The notes: generated by a model not told the origin, from the sequence alone. 64,000 bases of DNA from Streptomyces griseoruber (GCF_001514205.1 NZ_KQ948787.1:1-64000); one strand, 5' to 3'; positions 22,063 to 30,331 are shown, counted from the stretch's first letter. Translations and numbers: made by a program.

Positions 22063-22914
22063 ATGGGGAGTGAGCGGCGGGAGCGGATGAAGGCGCTTGG
22101 TGCGCGTCTTCGTGAACTGCGTTCGGATGCCGGTCTGACGGGTGCCGTGGTGGCACAGCGGGCCGGTGTAGGGCAACCGACCGTGTCCAAAGTCGAGAAC
22201 GGCCGGATGATCCCCAGCGCCGACGTCTTGGGCCGCTTGTCACGTGCTCTCGGCCTCGACGAGGTGACCTCGCACGAGCTGCGCGACCTCCTGGCCGCTG
22301 TTGAAGCCGCTACGGACACTATTGAAGCGCTCGGGGACTTGGCCTCGGTCGGGGTGGTTCTCGATGACGTGGTGCGGTCTGCGCGCCTGATCCGCTCGTT
22401 CCAATGCGTCGTTCTGCCGGCCATGCTCCAGAGCGCGGAGTACGCCCGGCACGTCTTCGACAGTGCTCCGAACGCTTCCCCTGAGGCTGTCGGCCGTGCT
22501 GTCGCCGCCCGTGTGGAGCGGCAGAGTTTGTTGTACGAGCCGGGGCGGGAGTCGGTGTTCGTGCTCACGGAGGGTGTGTTGCGTACCTGGCCGGGGAGTC
22601 CTGCGCTGATGCTCGCCCAGCTTGACCGGCTGCTGGCTGTCGAGAGTCTGAGCACGGTACAGCTCGGCGTCATTCCGTGGCGTCGGCCTGTGCCGGTCAT
22701 GCCCCGTCATGGGTTCACCCTGTGCGATCAGGGGCCGGTCGTCGTCGAGAGCTTCCGGGGTGAGCGGGTCGTGGACGACTCCGCCGAAGTTGCCGCGTAC
22801 GAGGAGATGTTCGGGCGCTTCGAGAGTGCCGCGGTCTTTGGGTCTGAGGTGCGGGAACTGCTGCTCCACGTGATGGCGGACTTCCGGGACCTGGACGCTC
22901 CCGCCACCCGATAG
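22063..22914 (+). CDS. XRE-family regulator with DUF5753-type C-terminal domain
   Basis: 283 residues from the ATG at 22063; no clear ribosome-binding site, so leaderless or a start at 22087 is possible. N-terminal HTH at about 8-65 (LGARLRELRSDAGLTGAVVAQRAGVGQPTVSKVENGRMIPS). The C-terminal 190 residues match DUF5753 (VRSARLIRSFQCVVLPAMLQSAEYARHVFD, LLAVESLSTVQLGVIPWRR). Such regulators of the WhiJ type usually pair with a DUF397 protein and an anti-sigma-like ATPase; here an ATPase follows and DUF397 is missing. It may control the GTCTAG operators of element B. Confidence 0.88.
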   Translation: MGSERRERMKALGARLRELRSDAGLTGAVVAQRAGVGQPTVSKVENGRMIPSADVLGRLSRALGLDEVTSHELRDLLAAVEAATDTIEALGDLASVGVVLDDVVRSARLIRSFQCVVLPAMLQSAEYARHVFDSAPNASPEAVGRAVAARVERQSLLYEPGRESVFVLTEGVLRTWPGSPALMLAQLDRLLAVESLSTVQLGVIPWRRPVPVMPRHGFTLCDQGPVVVESFRGERVVDDSAEVAAYEEMFGRFESAAVFGSEVRELLLHVMADFRDLDAPATR

Positions 22915-22977
22915 AGGAATAATTCCTCAAGATGCCTGGCTCGTTGGATGCATGCCGGAATACTCTACTCACTGCAA

Positions 22978-22995
22978 CGTCTAGCCCCCTAGACG
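22978..22995. promoter_or_regulatory. Operator copy 1 (GTCTAG type)
   Basis: CGTCTAG-CCCC-CTAGACG, a perfect inverted repeat with 7-bp arms, lying 15 bases upstream of the ATG at 23011 and partly over its leader. Related sites occur at 23545, 25289, 25333, 25369 and 28899, always in front of element B transcription units. Confidence 0.75.
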
Positions 22996-23010
22996 CAGAG
23001 GAGTGTTCCC

Positions 23011-23412
23011 ATGCCCAAAGACTGGGCCCGCATGTTTCCCGGCCATGCCTGGCAGGTGGCCGAAGCGCGCCACTTCGTTGCCTCTCTGCTGGAGGGTGAA
23101 GCCTCCGACCTCGTGAATGACGCCGTCCTGGTCGTCGGCGAGCTGGCGGCCAATGCCGTCCGGCATACCCGTAGCGGCTGGTACCGGGGATGGTTCCTCG
23201 TGGTTATCGGCTTCACCGACGACTTCATCCGCATTCAGGTCGTCGACCAGGGCAGCGACGACGAACCCATGGTGCGGAGCGTGAACAGTCCGGCGGACCA
23301 GGGCGGCCGTGGGCTGATGATGGTCTCGGCCTGCGCCAAGGGCTGGGGCGTGAAGGACCGGCCTGCTGGCGGGCGCTGCGTCTGGGCAGACCTCGCACGG
23401 GTGAGCGGGTGA
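23011..23412 (+). CDS. Anti-sigma-factor-like ATP-binding protein (HATPase)
   Basis: 133 residues with GAGGAG before the ATG. Single HATPase_c domain: N-box VVGELAANAVRHT (Asn48), G1 box VVDQGSDDEP, G2 box GGRGLMMV. This is the RsbW/SpoIIAB-like type common in Streptomyces, often beside XRE-DUF5753 genes. It likely binds ATP and a regulatory partner protein rather than phosphorylating histidine. A perfect GTCTAG-type operator overlaps its leader. Confidence 0.87.
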   Translation: MPKDWARMFPGHAWQVAEARHFVASLLEGEASDLVNDAVLVVGELAANAVRHTRSGWYRGWFLVVIGFTDDFIRIQVVDQGSDDEPMVRSVNSPADQGGRGLMMVSACAKGWGVKDRPAGGRCVWADLARVSG

Positions 23413-23544
23413 TGGTCTGGCTCGCGATGATGGCGTGCGCCTGCCTCGCGGGTAGTCGAGGGTGAGCCCCAAAGGTGTGCCCCGGCGCAGGGCTGCGTTC
23501 CACGTGATTGGGGTTCATTCTGGACGCCGTCTCGCGCCCGTTCT

Positions 23545-23560
23545 GTCTAGGGCCCTAGAC
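23545..23560. promoter_or_regulatory. Operator copy 2 (perfect palindrome)
   Basis: GTCTAGGGCCCTAGAC, fully symmetric, 28 bases before the ATG at 23588. It is the most perfect copy of the element B operator, which makes the protein encoded just downstream a good candidate for an autoregulated repressor. Confidence 0.75.
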
Positions 23561-23587
23561 TCCTGGTTACTTCTAGGAGGTGTGGTT

Positions 23588-24439
23588 ATGTCGGACGAGT
23601 TGCAACGGATCATGGCGATCGATGATCCGTACCTGCTCCTGCGTGAGGTCACGGCCCGTTTGGCCGACGCGCAGCAGGAGGTGACCGAACTCGCCCGGCT
23701 CCGCCGCCGCGTCGTTCAGGACCTGCACGCGCAAGGGCTGTCGTACGCGCAGATCGCGGAAAAGGCCGGCCTGAGCCGCGGGCGGATTCATCAGATCCGG
23801 CACACAGGACCGGCGCCTGAGGGTGCTTTCCTCGGCGCTGGAGCGGTCACGATCGTCACCCCGTTGCGGTGGGACGGTGAGAAGAAGCGCCCGGTGGTCG
23901 CCATGGCCGACATGAACTCCGGGAAGCGGCTCGAAGAGCTGGCCAAGTCGTATGGGCTCGACGTCAGCTCCGGTCACGTGCAGGTGAGCGGTGAGGTCGA
24001 CCTCAACCGTGACGGTCTGGTCGTCGTGTGTGGGCCCGGTATGTCTCAAGCCATGAGCGATCTGTACGCCCAGGATCCTGTACTCGGCTGGGAGCACCCG
24101 GACGGTGAGCCGTGGGCGCTGGTAGACCGTCGCACCGGCACCTCGTACCGCGCGGGAGCGGACACCGAGCCGTACCGCCCGCACGACGTCGGATACCTCG
24201 GCCGGCTGCCCCGCCCGGACGGGAACGGCTCGGTGCTCGCCATCGCGGGCATCCACACAGCGGGGTCCCTTGGCGTCGTTCACCTGCTCGCCTCGGATCT
24301 CAACGCGCTCTGGGGCCAAGTGGGCGAGCGTCATTTCTCGACGCTGGTCAGCGTCGAATACGACCCCGAGACCGACGAACCACAATCCGTCGAGCTGCTC
24401 ACCCCGCTCTACCTGCACGACGAGGAGACGACGGCGTGA
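23588..24439 (+). CDS. Sigma-region-4-like HTH protein with C-terminal domain of unknown type
   Basis: 283 residues; TAGGAGG upstream of the ATG. A helical N-terminus (about 1-45) leads into a helix-turn-helix of sigma-70 region 4 type (LHAQGLSYAQIAEKAGLSRGRIHQIRHTG, about 50-78). The C-terminal 190 residues carry phrases such as VVAMADMNSGKRLEELAKSYGLD and VVVCGPGMSQAMSDLYAQDPVLGWE, suggestive of a sensing or nucleotide-type fold I cannot name. Its stop overlaps the phosphatase start. A perfect palindromic operator precedes it, so it may be the repressor of element B transfer genes. Confidence 0.75.
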   Translation: MSDELQRIMAIDDPYLLLREVTARLADAQQEVTELARLRRRVVQDLHAQGLSYAQIAEKAGLSRGRIHQIRHTGPAPEGAFLGAGAVTIVTPLRWDGEKKRPVVAMADMNSGKRLEELAKSYGLDVSSGHVQVSGEVDLNRDGLVVVCGPGMSQAMSDLYAQDPVLGWEHPDGEPWALVDRRTGTSYRAGADTEPYRPHDVGYLGRLPRPDGNGSVLAIAGIHTAGSLGVVHLLASDLNALWGQVGERHFSTLVSVEYDPETDEPQSVELLTPLYLHDEETTA

Positions 24440-25257
24440 ACGTCGTCCTCGACTCACAGCCCGCCGGACCGGGACGGGAGAACGAGGACTTCGCCGCCGC
24501 TGCTCCCACTGCGGCCGTCCTCCTCGACGGGGCCGGCGTGGCCGGGGCCGAGACCGGATGCGTGCACGGCATCGCATGGTTCTCCTCGACGCTGGGCGGG
24601 CTGCTGCTGGGCACCATCAGCGCGCAGCCCGCCCGGCCGCTTGCCGCCTGCCTGGCCGACTCGATCCAGGCTGTCCGCTCCCTGCATGAGGACACCTGCG
24701 ACCTGGCTTATCGAGCCAGTCCGACCAGCACAGTCCTGGCCGTACGCGCCACTGCGGGAGCTCTGGAATACCTCGTCCTCGGCGACTCAACGATGCTGCT
24801 CGCCGACACGGACGGGAAGGCGACCGCGATCACGGATCAGCGCCTGGACGACGTCGGCAAACGGCTACGCGGGCCGGTCGACGCGCTTCCCACCGGCTCA
24901 CCCCAACACGCCGCCGCCCTGGCCGAGTACCGCGACGCGCTGACAGGACTGCGTAACCGGCCTGGTGGCTTCTGGATCGCCGGGCCGGATCCGCACGCGG
25001 CCGAACACGCTCTCACGGGGGCCGTGCCGCTGACGTCGCTGGCGTCCGTGTCCCTGCTGAGCGACGGCGCGACGAGACTTGTCGACTCCTTCGAACTCTC
25101 CACCTGGCCAGAGACGTTGGCTCTCCTCAGTGCGGCCGGGCCTGCCGAGTTGATCCGTCGCGTACGGGAGATCGAGGCCGGCGACTTCGAGGGGCGACGC
25201 TGGCCACGGGGTAAGGCGCACGACGACGCCACGGCCTTGCACTGGGTTCTGCCGTAG
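24436..25257 (+). CDS. PP2C-type protein phosphatase
   Basis: 273 residues from GTG, overlapping the preceding stop (GTGA). PP2C metal-binding motifs are in order: REnEDF (14-19), DG (31-32, LLDGAGV), GDSTM (116-120), SDGATR (209-214) and HDDAT (262-266). It should hydrolyse phospho-Ser/Thr using two Mn or Mg ions. Coupling to the HTH protein suggests it modulates that regulator or a partner of it. No cognate kinase lies in element B; the kinase at 16942 belongs to the neighbouring element A. Confidence 0.85.
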   Translation: MNVVLDSQPAGPGRENEDFAAAAPTAAVLLDGAGVAGAETGCVHGIAWFSSTLGGLLLGTISAQPARPLAACLADSIQAVRSLHEDTCDLAYRASPTSTVLAVRATAGALEYLVLGDSTMLLADTDGKATAITDQRLDDVGKRLRGPVDALPTGSPQHAAALAEYRDALTGLRNRPGGFWIAGPDPHAAEHALTGAVPLTSLASVSLLSDGATRLVDSFELSTWPETLALLSAAGPAELIRRVREIEAGDFEGRRWPRGKAHDDATALHWVLP

Positions 25258-25288
25258 CGGCTTCACGTCTTCGGCGACACGCACGTAT

Positions 25289-25382
25289 ACCCCCCTAGAC
25301 AGTTCACGGTCGGCGGTCTACTGTTGTCGTCAACCCCCCTAGACAGTTAGGGCGGGCGGCCTCCCTTGCTGTCTAGGGGGGT
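25289..25382. promoter_or_regulatory. Triple operator upstream of the transfer genes
   Basis: Three copies of a 14-base half-site: ACCCCCCTAGACAG at 25289-25302 and 25333-25346, and its exact inverse CTGTCTAGGGGGGT at 25369-25382. The last two form an inverted repeat with a 22-base spacer. They fill the gap between the phosphatase gene and the small gene that opens the transfer operon. Multiple sites would allow looping and tight repression. Confidence 0.72.
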
Positions 25383-25435
25383 ATCCAGATTGCATCGGTG
25401 CTCACCAGGGCGCCGCCAACAGTGAGGTTCAAGAA

Positions 25436-25783
25436 ATGCGTGTCATCCCCGTGGACGCCTCGGCCGCAACGCTCCTCGTCACGAAGCTGCCCGAGGTCAA
25501 GGTGAGGGACCGCCAGACCGGTGAGATCGCCGTGGACCCGGTGACCAACCAGCGGCTCATGGTGCTGGAGGTCGTGTTCATCGCGCAGGGCGGTTCGGAC
25601 ATGATCAAGGTGACCGTTCCGGAGCAGGGCATCGGTGAGGGCCTGGTGATGGGAGCTCCGGTCGTCCTGTCCGGGCTCGTCGCCCGGCCGTGGGAGAGCG
25701 AGTTCGGCGGCCGGATGCGGCACGGCATCGCCTACCGGGCGGATGCCGTCATGGTCAACGCGCCGGCGCCGGTGCGGGGCTGA
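25436..25783 (+). CDS. Conserved small protein preceding TraSA
   Basis: 115 residues, with GTGAGG upstream of the ATG. Beta-rich pattern (TLLVTKLPEVKVRDRQTGEIAVDPVTNQRLMVLEVVFIAQGG, PVVLSGLVARPWE), like a small OB or regulatory fold. Proteins of this kind occur just upstream of the tra gene in several Streptomyces plasmids, without an assigned role. It lies downstream of the triple operator and 5 bases before the tra gene, so it is presumably part of the transfer operon. Confidence 0.7.
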   Translation: MRVIPVDASAATLLVTKLPEVKVRDRQTGEIAVDPVTNQRLMVLEVVFIAQGGSDMIKVTVPEQGIGEGLVMGAPVVLSGLVARPWESEFGGRMRHGIAYRADAVMVNAPAPVRG

Positions 25784-25788
25784 TCGCC

Positions 25789-27159
25789 ATGACCGACACC
25801 GCGTGGACGCTCGTCCTGGGCCTGGTCGTCCTGGTTGCATTGCTGGTGCTGCGTCGTCGGGTGCCGGTCGCCTTCTGGTGGCTCGTCGGCTATCCGTTCG
25901 TCGCGGTGAGGGTGCTGGCGACCTACCGGGCCACGATGGACGCCTGCGGTCTGACCGTTCCTGCATCGGCCATGCGCCGGGCCACCGCCCGGATGATCGG
26001 GCGGGAAGCGGCGCCGGTACCGCCTCGCCGCTTGTTCCCTGTGCCGACCGGGTCCGGTCTCGTGATGCGGCTGCGTATGGCGACCGGGCAGGCTCCGGAA
26101 GACTTCACTGCGTCCGCCGACCGGTTGCGGCATGCCTGGGCCGCGCATGCGGTGCACATCCGCCCGACCAAGCCGGGGTGGCTTGAACTGCGGCTGATCG
26201 GCTGGGATGTGCTCGCGGACGTACGGCCCGCCCGGCGGCGTCGGCACAGCGGCGGCCTGCTCTCCCTTCCGCTGGCGCTGCGGGATGACGGACGGTGGCA
26301 TGTACGGGACTTCCGTGCCGTGCCGCATGAACTCATCCTCGGTGCCACGCAGTCCGGCAAGTCCGTGTACCTGCGCAACCTGTTGTGCGGGCTTGCCCGG
26401 CAACCGGTCGTGCTCGTCGGTATCGACTGCAAGTGGGGTGTCGAACTGGCTCCGTTCGCGCCCCGCCTGTCGGCCCTCGCTGATACCCCGGACCGGGCGA
26501 ACGAACTTCTTGACGTCCTGCTGGAAGAGATGGAGGCACGGTTCCGGCTGATCGGGCTCAGCTCCGCCATCGGGTCGGACACCGTCCTCACCTCGGACGT
26601 GTGGGGCCTGCCCGAGAAGGTACGTCCGGTGCCGGTCGTGGTCGTCGTCGACGAGGTGGCGGAACTCTTCCTCGCCGCGAGCCGCGACGACGAGAAGCGA
26701 CGCGATGCCATGGTGACCAAGCTGATCCGCATCGCCCAGCTCGGCCGCGCGGCCGGCATCTACCTGGAGGTGTGCGGGCAGCGCTTCGGCTCCGAACTCG
26801 GCAAGGGCGCCACCATGCTCCGTGCCCAGCTCACCGGCCGTATCTGCCACCGCGTCAACGACGAGTCATCCGCCAACATGGCGCTCGCCGACATCTCCCC
26901 GGAAGCGGCCCTCGCCGCAACCGCCATTCCCGCCGAACGTCCCGGCGTCGCCATCGTCGGCGACTCCTCCGGCGGCTGGTCCCGTGCCCGCTCCCCGCAC
27001 CTCACCCTCGACGAAGCAGCGGCCGTCTGCCGCGCCACCTCCGCCCTCGTGCCGGAGCTGCCCCGCCTCGACGCCTTCCGGCCCGCCGTCGCCGTCGAGC
27101 CCGCTGACGTCGCCTCGTCCGCCACTGGCGTGCCCATGGCCCGCCCGGTGACCGAGTAG
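25789..27159 (+). CDS. traSA: FtsK/SpoIIIE-type conjugal translocase, TraSA-like
   Basis: 456 residues from the ATG at 25789, five bases after the previous stop; the longer GTG frame only overlaps that gene. Membrane helices lie at about 5-45. The motor has Walker A GATQSGKS (Lys191), Walker B VVVVVDEVAE, and FtsK-like phrases (IRIAQLGRAAGIYLEVCGQRF, LRAQLTGRICHRV). The C-terminus is short. TraSA pumps double-stranded DNA during mating. It is much shorter than the TraB of element A and only distantly similar. I did not see a TRS-type repeat cluster beside it. Confidence 0.9.
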   Translation: MTDTAWTLVLGLVVLVALLVLRRRVPVAFWWLVGYPFVAVRVLATYRATMDACGLTVPASAMRRATARMIGREAAPVPPRRLFPVPTGSGLVMRLRMATGQAPEDFTASADRLRHAWAAHAVHIRPTKPGWLELRLIGWDVLADVRPARRRRHSGGLLSLPLALRDDGRWHVRDFRAVPHELILGATQSGKSVYLRNLLCGLARQPVVLVGIDCKWGVELAPFAPRLSALADTPDRANELLDVLLEEMEARFRLIGLSSAIGSDTVLTSDVWGLPEKVRPVPVVVVVDEVAELFLAASRDDEKRRDAMVTKLIRIAQLGRAAGIYLEVCGQRFGSELGKGATMLRAQLTGRICHRVNDESSANMALADISPEAALAATAIPAERPGVAIVGDSSGGWSRARSPHLTLDEAAAVCRATSALVPELPRLDAFRPAVAVEPADVASSATGVPMARPVTE

Positions 27160-27241
27160 CCGCACCCCCTTTCCACGGTCGGCGCGACTGCCTCGCGCCA
27201 AGTCCCTACCCCTCCCATGCCCGGAACCGGAAGGACACCCC

Positions 27242-27454
27242 ATGTCCCGCCCCTCCATCGCCGAAGTCAGCGCGCTCATCGCCGACTTGGCCGCGCTCCG
27301 TCAGGACCGCACCCCTGGCGAGTTCGCCGCGCTCATGGCCCGTAAGGCCGACCTGCTGGAGCGCATTGCCACCCACACACCCGGCGACGCCGAGGCCGCC
27401 GAGGTGGCTCGTCTCGCCCGTGAGCGCGCTGACTCCCTCAAGTCCGCCGACTGA
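27242..27454 (+). CDS. Small helical protein of the spread region
   Basis: 70 residues, GGAAGGA upstream of the ATG. Entirely helical and charged (IAEVSALIADLAALRQDRTPGEFAALMARKADLLERIA...). It lies between traSA and the DUF2637 gene. No membrane segment. Unknown function, probably cotranscribed with the spread genes. Confidence 0.65.
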   Translation: MSRPSIAEVSALIADLAALRQDRTPGEFAALMARKADLLERIATHTPGDAEAAEVARLARERADSLKSAD

Positions 27455-27477
27455 TCACGCTGGAAGGAGTCGAGCCG

Positions 27478-28176
27478 ATGCGTGCCCACCTCGCCCGCGT
27501 GGACGCCGTGATCGTCCAAGCCGTCATCGCGGGCGCCCTGTCCTTCTCCCACCTTCACGACCTGGCGGAGGCGGCCGGGCAGGGTGGCTGGAAGGCGTGG
27601 GCTTACCCGGTCAGCGTTGACCTGCTGCTGGTCGCCGCATGGCGCCGGATGCGCGAACAGCAACGCGCCGGACGTCCGGCCGGGGGCCCGCGGCTTTGGT
27701 TCCTGGTCGCCCTGGCCGCTTCCCTCGGCGCCAATGTTGCCACCGCTGGGCTCCTTGACCTGGATCACGTTCCCGCATGGCTCCGCGTCGTGGTGGCCGG
27801 CTGGCCCGCCGTCGCCTTCTTCGGTGGAACGCTGCTCGCGCACGGGCCTCGCACCTCGGAGGAACCGGCGGCCTCCGCGACGCCGGAGACAGAACCCGCG
27901 CCGACTTCAGCCCCCGTTGCGGTCGAGCTGCCCCGCCGTGACGAACTCCCCGCGCCCGCACCGGCTTCGGTGGCTTACGAACCTCCGACCGACCTCGTGA
28001 CCGCGGCTCCGGCGCCCGTTCCGGCCGTCGTTCTGCCGCCCGTCCTCGTCGACCGCGTTCAGGTCCTGGCCGCAGAACACCTCGCCGCGACCGGCGAACC
28101 AGCCGACCCGGACGCCGTACGCGCCCGGCTCGGCCTGCCCCCGGCCATGACGCCCTCTGTCGCCGCCCACCTCTGA
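27478..28176 (+). CDS. DUF2637 (SpdB2-like) spread protein
   Basis: 232 residues, GGAAGGAG upstream. Membrane helices at about 8-26, 38-60, 76-98 and 100-120 (AVIVQAVIAGALSFSHLHDLAEAAG, WFLVALAASLGANVATAGLL, LRVVVAGWPAVAFFGGTLL). A Pro/Ala-rich linker and a small C-terminal helical region follow. DUF2637 proteins act in intramycelial spread of Streptomyces plasmids. Unlike the element A homologue it has no coiled coil. Confidence 0.82.
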   Translation: MRAHLARVDAVIVQAVIAGALSFSHLHDLAEAAGQGGWKAWAYPVSVDLLLVAAWRRMREQQRAGRPAGGPRLWFLVALAASLGANVATAGLLDLDHVPAWLRVVVAGWPAVAFFGGTLLAHGPRTSEEPAASATPETEPAPTSAPVAVELPRRDELPAPAPASVAYEPPTDLVTAAPAPVPAVVLPPVLVDRVQVLAAEHLAATGEPADPDAVRARLGLPPAMTPSVAAHL

Positions 28177-28190
28177 GAAGGGATGCCCGC

Positions 28191-28370
28191 ATGACTCCGC
28201 GCTTCCGCAACGTCCGCCGCTTCGGTCCCGTGCAGGTCGCCTCGTTCCTCGCCCGCGGCCGTAACCGCCACTTGGCCGCCTGCACCGCGCCCCGCTGCGA
28301 CTTCTCCGCCGAGTACGACAGTCGCGCCGCCGCCGAACTCGCCGCCCGCACTCACCGCTGCAAGGCCTGA
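28191..28370 (+). CDS. Mobile element transfer protein (SpdA-like)
   Basis: 59 residues (MTPRFRNVRRFGPVQVASFLARGRNRHLAACTAPRCDFSAEYDSRAAAELAARTHRCKA), with GAAGGGA upstream. Basic N-terminus, then a CxxxxC...H...C arrangement that could bind zinc. The size, motif and place match the short proteins usually labelled mobile element transfer protein in pSAM2-type spread operons. Confidence 0.8.
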   Translation: MTPRFRNVRRFGPVQVASFLARGRNRHLAACTAPRCDFSAEYDSRAAAELAARTHRCKA

Positions 28371-28384
28371 CAGGAGATCACGCC

Positions 28385-28540
28385 ATGGACGTTCCCCTCT
28401 GGTTCGCCGTGCTCGTCGTCGCCGTCCTCGGTATCCAGCTCGCCCGCCCGCCGTGGTGGCTCGTCGCCCTCCTGCTCCTCGGCGGCTACCTCGTCGCGAA
28501 CAGCGTCCTCGCCCCCGCCGTCGCCGCCCTCCTCGACTGA
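28385..28540 (+). CDS. Small two-helix membrane protein (Spd cluster)
   Basis: 51 residues, CAGGAGA upstream. Two hydrophobic helices separated by RPPWW (VPLWFAVLVVAVLGIQLA; WLVALLLLGGYLVANSVLAPAVAALL). Typical of the tiny membrane proteins of spread operons. It presumably acts with the neighbouring DUF2637 and SpdD-like proteins. Confidence 0.7.
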   Translation: MDVPLWFAVLVVAVLGIQLARPPWWLVALLLLGGYLVANSVLAPAVAALLD

Positions 28541-28559
28541 ACCCCTGAAGGGACCAGCC

Positions 28560-28865
28560 ATGTTCAAGCCCAAGTACCCGCCGCAGGACACTGCTGCGAC
28601 GCTGATCACCCCGGCCCCGGCCGCCTACAGTCCGGCGCCCTACAACGCGGCCCCCGCTCCGGTTCCGTCCGCCCCCGCCTCCAACCGGCCCACGGTCCAG
28701 CTCACCCCGGGCAGCATGCTCACCCTGGCCGCCGGCGGTGGCGCCCTGGTCCTCGTCGTCGGCGCGGTCCTGGTCTCCATGCTCCTCGCCGTCGCGATCA
28801 CCGCGGCCTCTGTGGCCGTCTGTGCGGTCACCGTCCGCTCGGTCCTCAAGAGCGACCGCCGCTGA
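28560..28865 (+). CDS. SpdD-like membrane protein
   Basis: 101 residues, GAAGGGA upstream. A Pro/Ala-rich first half (PAPAAYSPAPYNAAPAPVPSAPAS) is followed by one long hydrophobic region at about 53-90 (LTLAAGGGALVLVVGAVLVSMLLAVAITAASVAVCAV) and a basic end. This is the pattern of SpdD proteins in Streptomyces plasmids. Last gene of the spread cluster before the operator at 28899 and repSA. Confidence 0.75.
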   Translation: MFKPKYPPQDTAATLITPAPAAYSPAPYNAAPAPVPSAPASNRPTVQLTPGSMLTLAAGGGALVLVVGAVLVSMLLAVAITAASVAVCAVTVRSVLKSDRR

Positions 28866-28898
28866 CCTCATCTGATCTGCAGCCCGGCTTGCCGACAC

Positions 28899-28916
28899 TG
28901 TCTAGCCCCCTGGACA
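28899..28916. promoter_or_regulatory. Operator copy upstream of repSA
   Basis: TGTCTAG-CCCC-CTGGACA, the GTCTAG-type inverted repeat with one arm mismatch, 47 bases before the repSA ATG. It suggests that replication and transfer of element B answer to the same repressor. Confidence 0.7.
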
Positions 28917-28963
28917 AGTCGGGCTGCTGCCTCAAGCTCCCGCCTCCAAGGAGGAACCCGCAC

Positions 28964-30331
28964 ATGCGCCCCGAGGCTCCGACCGGAGCCATCCGCCAGC
29001 TGGCGGCCCTCGCCCTGCACGGCGACCTGAGCACCTACGCACACCAGATCCAGCGACTCGGCGGCTGCGAGCGACCGGTGCGGATGGAGGGCCACCGTCT
29101 CGACGTCCACGCCGCGACTGGTGAAATCGTCCGTGAGATCGTCGACAGCGACCTTCCCGCCGGACAACTCCTCATCCGTTGCAACAACCGCCGCGCCACA
29201 AGGTGCGCCGCCTGCGCCGAGGTCTACCGCAAAGACACGTACCACCTCGTCACGGCCGGCCTGAGCGGCGGCAAGGGCATCGGCGCTTCCGTCGCCGCAC
29301 ACCCCCGAGTCTTCGCCACCTTCACAGCCCCCTCCTTCGGCCCCGTCCACAATCGCCCCGGCGGCGGACGCTGTCGCTGCGGACGCCTCCACCCTGACGG
29401 TGGCCCCGCCCTCGGCACGCCCCTGAAGCCCGACCGCTACGACTACCGCGCCGCCGTGCTCTGGAACGCGCACGCCGGCGCCCTCTGGGCCCGCTTCACC
29501 ACCTACCTCCGCCAACAACTTGCCTCCCGCGCGGGTATCCGCCGCTCGGAGCTCCGCGACTGCCTCAAGGTGTCGTACGCCAAGGTTGCCGAGTATCAGC
29601 GGCGCGGCGCTGTTCACTTCCATGCGGTGATCCGGCTCGACGGGCCGGACGGAGCCGAGGACACCCCACCCACCTGGGCCACCACCGAACTCCTCACGGA
29701 CGCGATCCGCTCGGCTGCCCGCCTCGCCGAGACACCCGGCCCGGTCCTCGACGGCCACGCCCACACGTTCCGTTTCGGCGAACAGCTCGACATCCGCCCC
29801 ATCCGCTCGGCCGACTTCACCGGCGCTACCGACCTGACCAGCCGCGCCGTCGCCGCCTACATCGCCAAGTACGCCACCAAGGGCGCCGAAAGCGCGACGG
29901 GCACCCTGGACCACCCCATCCGCAACCCCATCACCGACCTGATCGGCGTAGAAGTCACCGACCACGCCCGTCAGTTGATCCTCACCTGCTGGCACCTCGG
30001 TGCCCTGCCCGAACTCGAAGACCTGCGCCTGCGCAAGTGGGCCCACATGCTCGGCTTCCGCGGCCACTTCTCCACCAAGTCCCGCGCGTACTCCGTCACC
30101 CTCGGCGCCCTCCGCCAGGAACGAGCCGACCACAACGAAGCACTCACCCGCGAACGTGCCGCCGCAGCCGGTCACCCACTGCCCGACCCGGACACCGTCC
30201 TCGTCCTTTCTCACTGGCGCTTCGCCGGCACCGGCCTGACCGCCGCAGAAACCCTGTTCGCCGCTTCGCGCCGACCCGACGACTCCGACACGGAAGGAGA
30301 CTCCACATGGACCGGCGACGAGACGAACTGA
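28964..30331 (+). CDS. repSA: Rolling-circle replication initiator RepSA
   Basis: 455 residues from the ATG at 28964, chosen because AAGGAGG stands just upstream. The HUH-type motif HFH is at 218-220 (GAVHFHAVIRLDG), and the tyrosine motif YIAKYATK at 299-306 supplies the nicking Tyr. A CNNRRATRCAACAEVYRKDTYHL segment near 75 gives the N-terminal cysteines seen in RepSA. RepSA nicks the double-strand origin and starts rolling-circle replication of the excised element; in pSAM2 the origin lies inside the gene. Its 3' end overlaps xis by 25 bases. Confidence 0.92.
   Translation: MRPEAPTGAIRQLAALALHGDLSTYAHQIQRLGGCERPVRMEGHRLDVHAATGEIVREIVDSDLPAGQLLIRCNNRRATRCAACAEVYRKDTYHLVTAGLSGGKGIGASVAAHPRVFATFTAPSFGPVHNRPGGGRCRCGRLHPDGGPALGTPLKPDRYDYRAAVLWNAHAGALWARFTTYLRQQLASRAGIRRSELRDCLKVSYAKVAEYQRRGAVHFHAVIRLDGPDGAEDTPPTWATTELLTDAIRSAARLAETPGPVLDGHAHTFRFGEQLDIRPIRSADFTGATDLTSRAVAAYIAKYATKGAESATGTLDHPIRNPITDLIGVEVTDHARQLILTCWHLGALPELEDLRLRKWAHMLGFRGHFSTKSRAYSVTLGALRQERADHNEALTRERAAAAGHPLPDPDTVLVLSHWRFAGTGLTAAETLFAASRRPDDSDTEGDSTWTGDETN

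Noticed and set aside
25690..25788. Longer N-terminus of TraSA from a GTG
   Set aside because: It would read through the preceding gene; the ATG at 25789 begins right before the membrane helix.
27160..27241. TRS cluster beside traSA of element B
   Set aside because: I looked for clustered 8-bp repeats on both sides of the gene and saw none comparable to those of element A.
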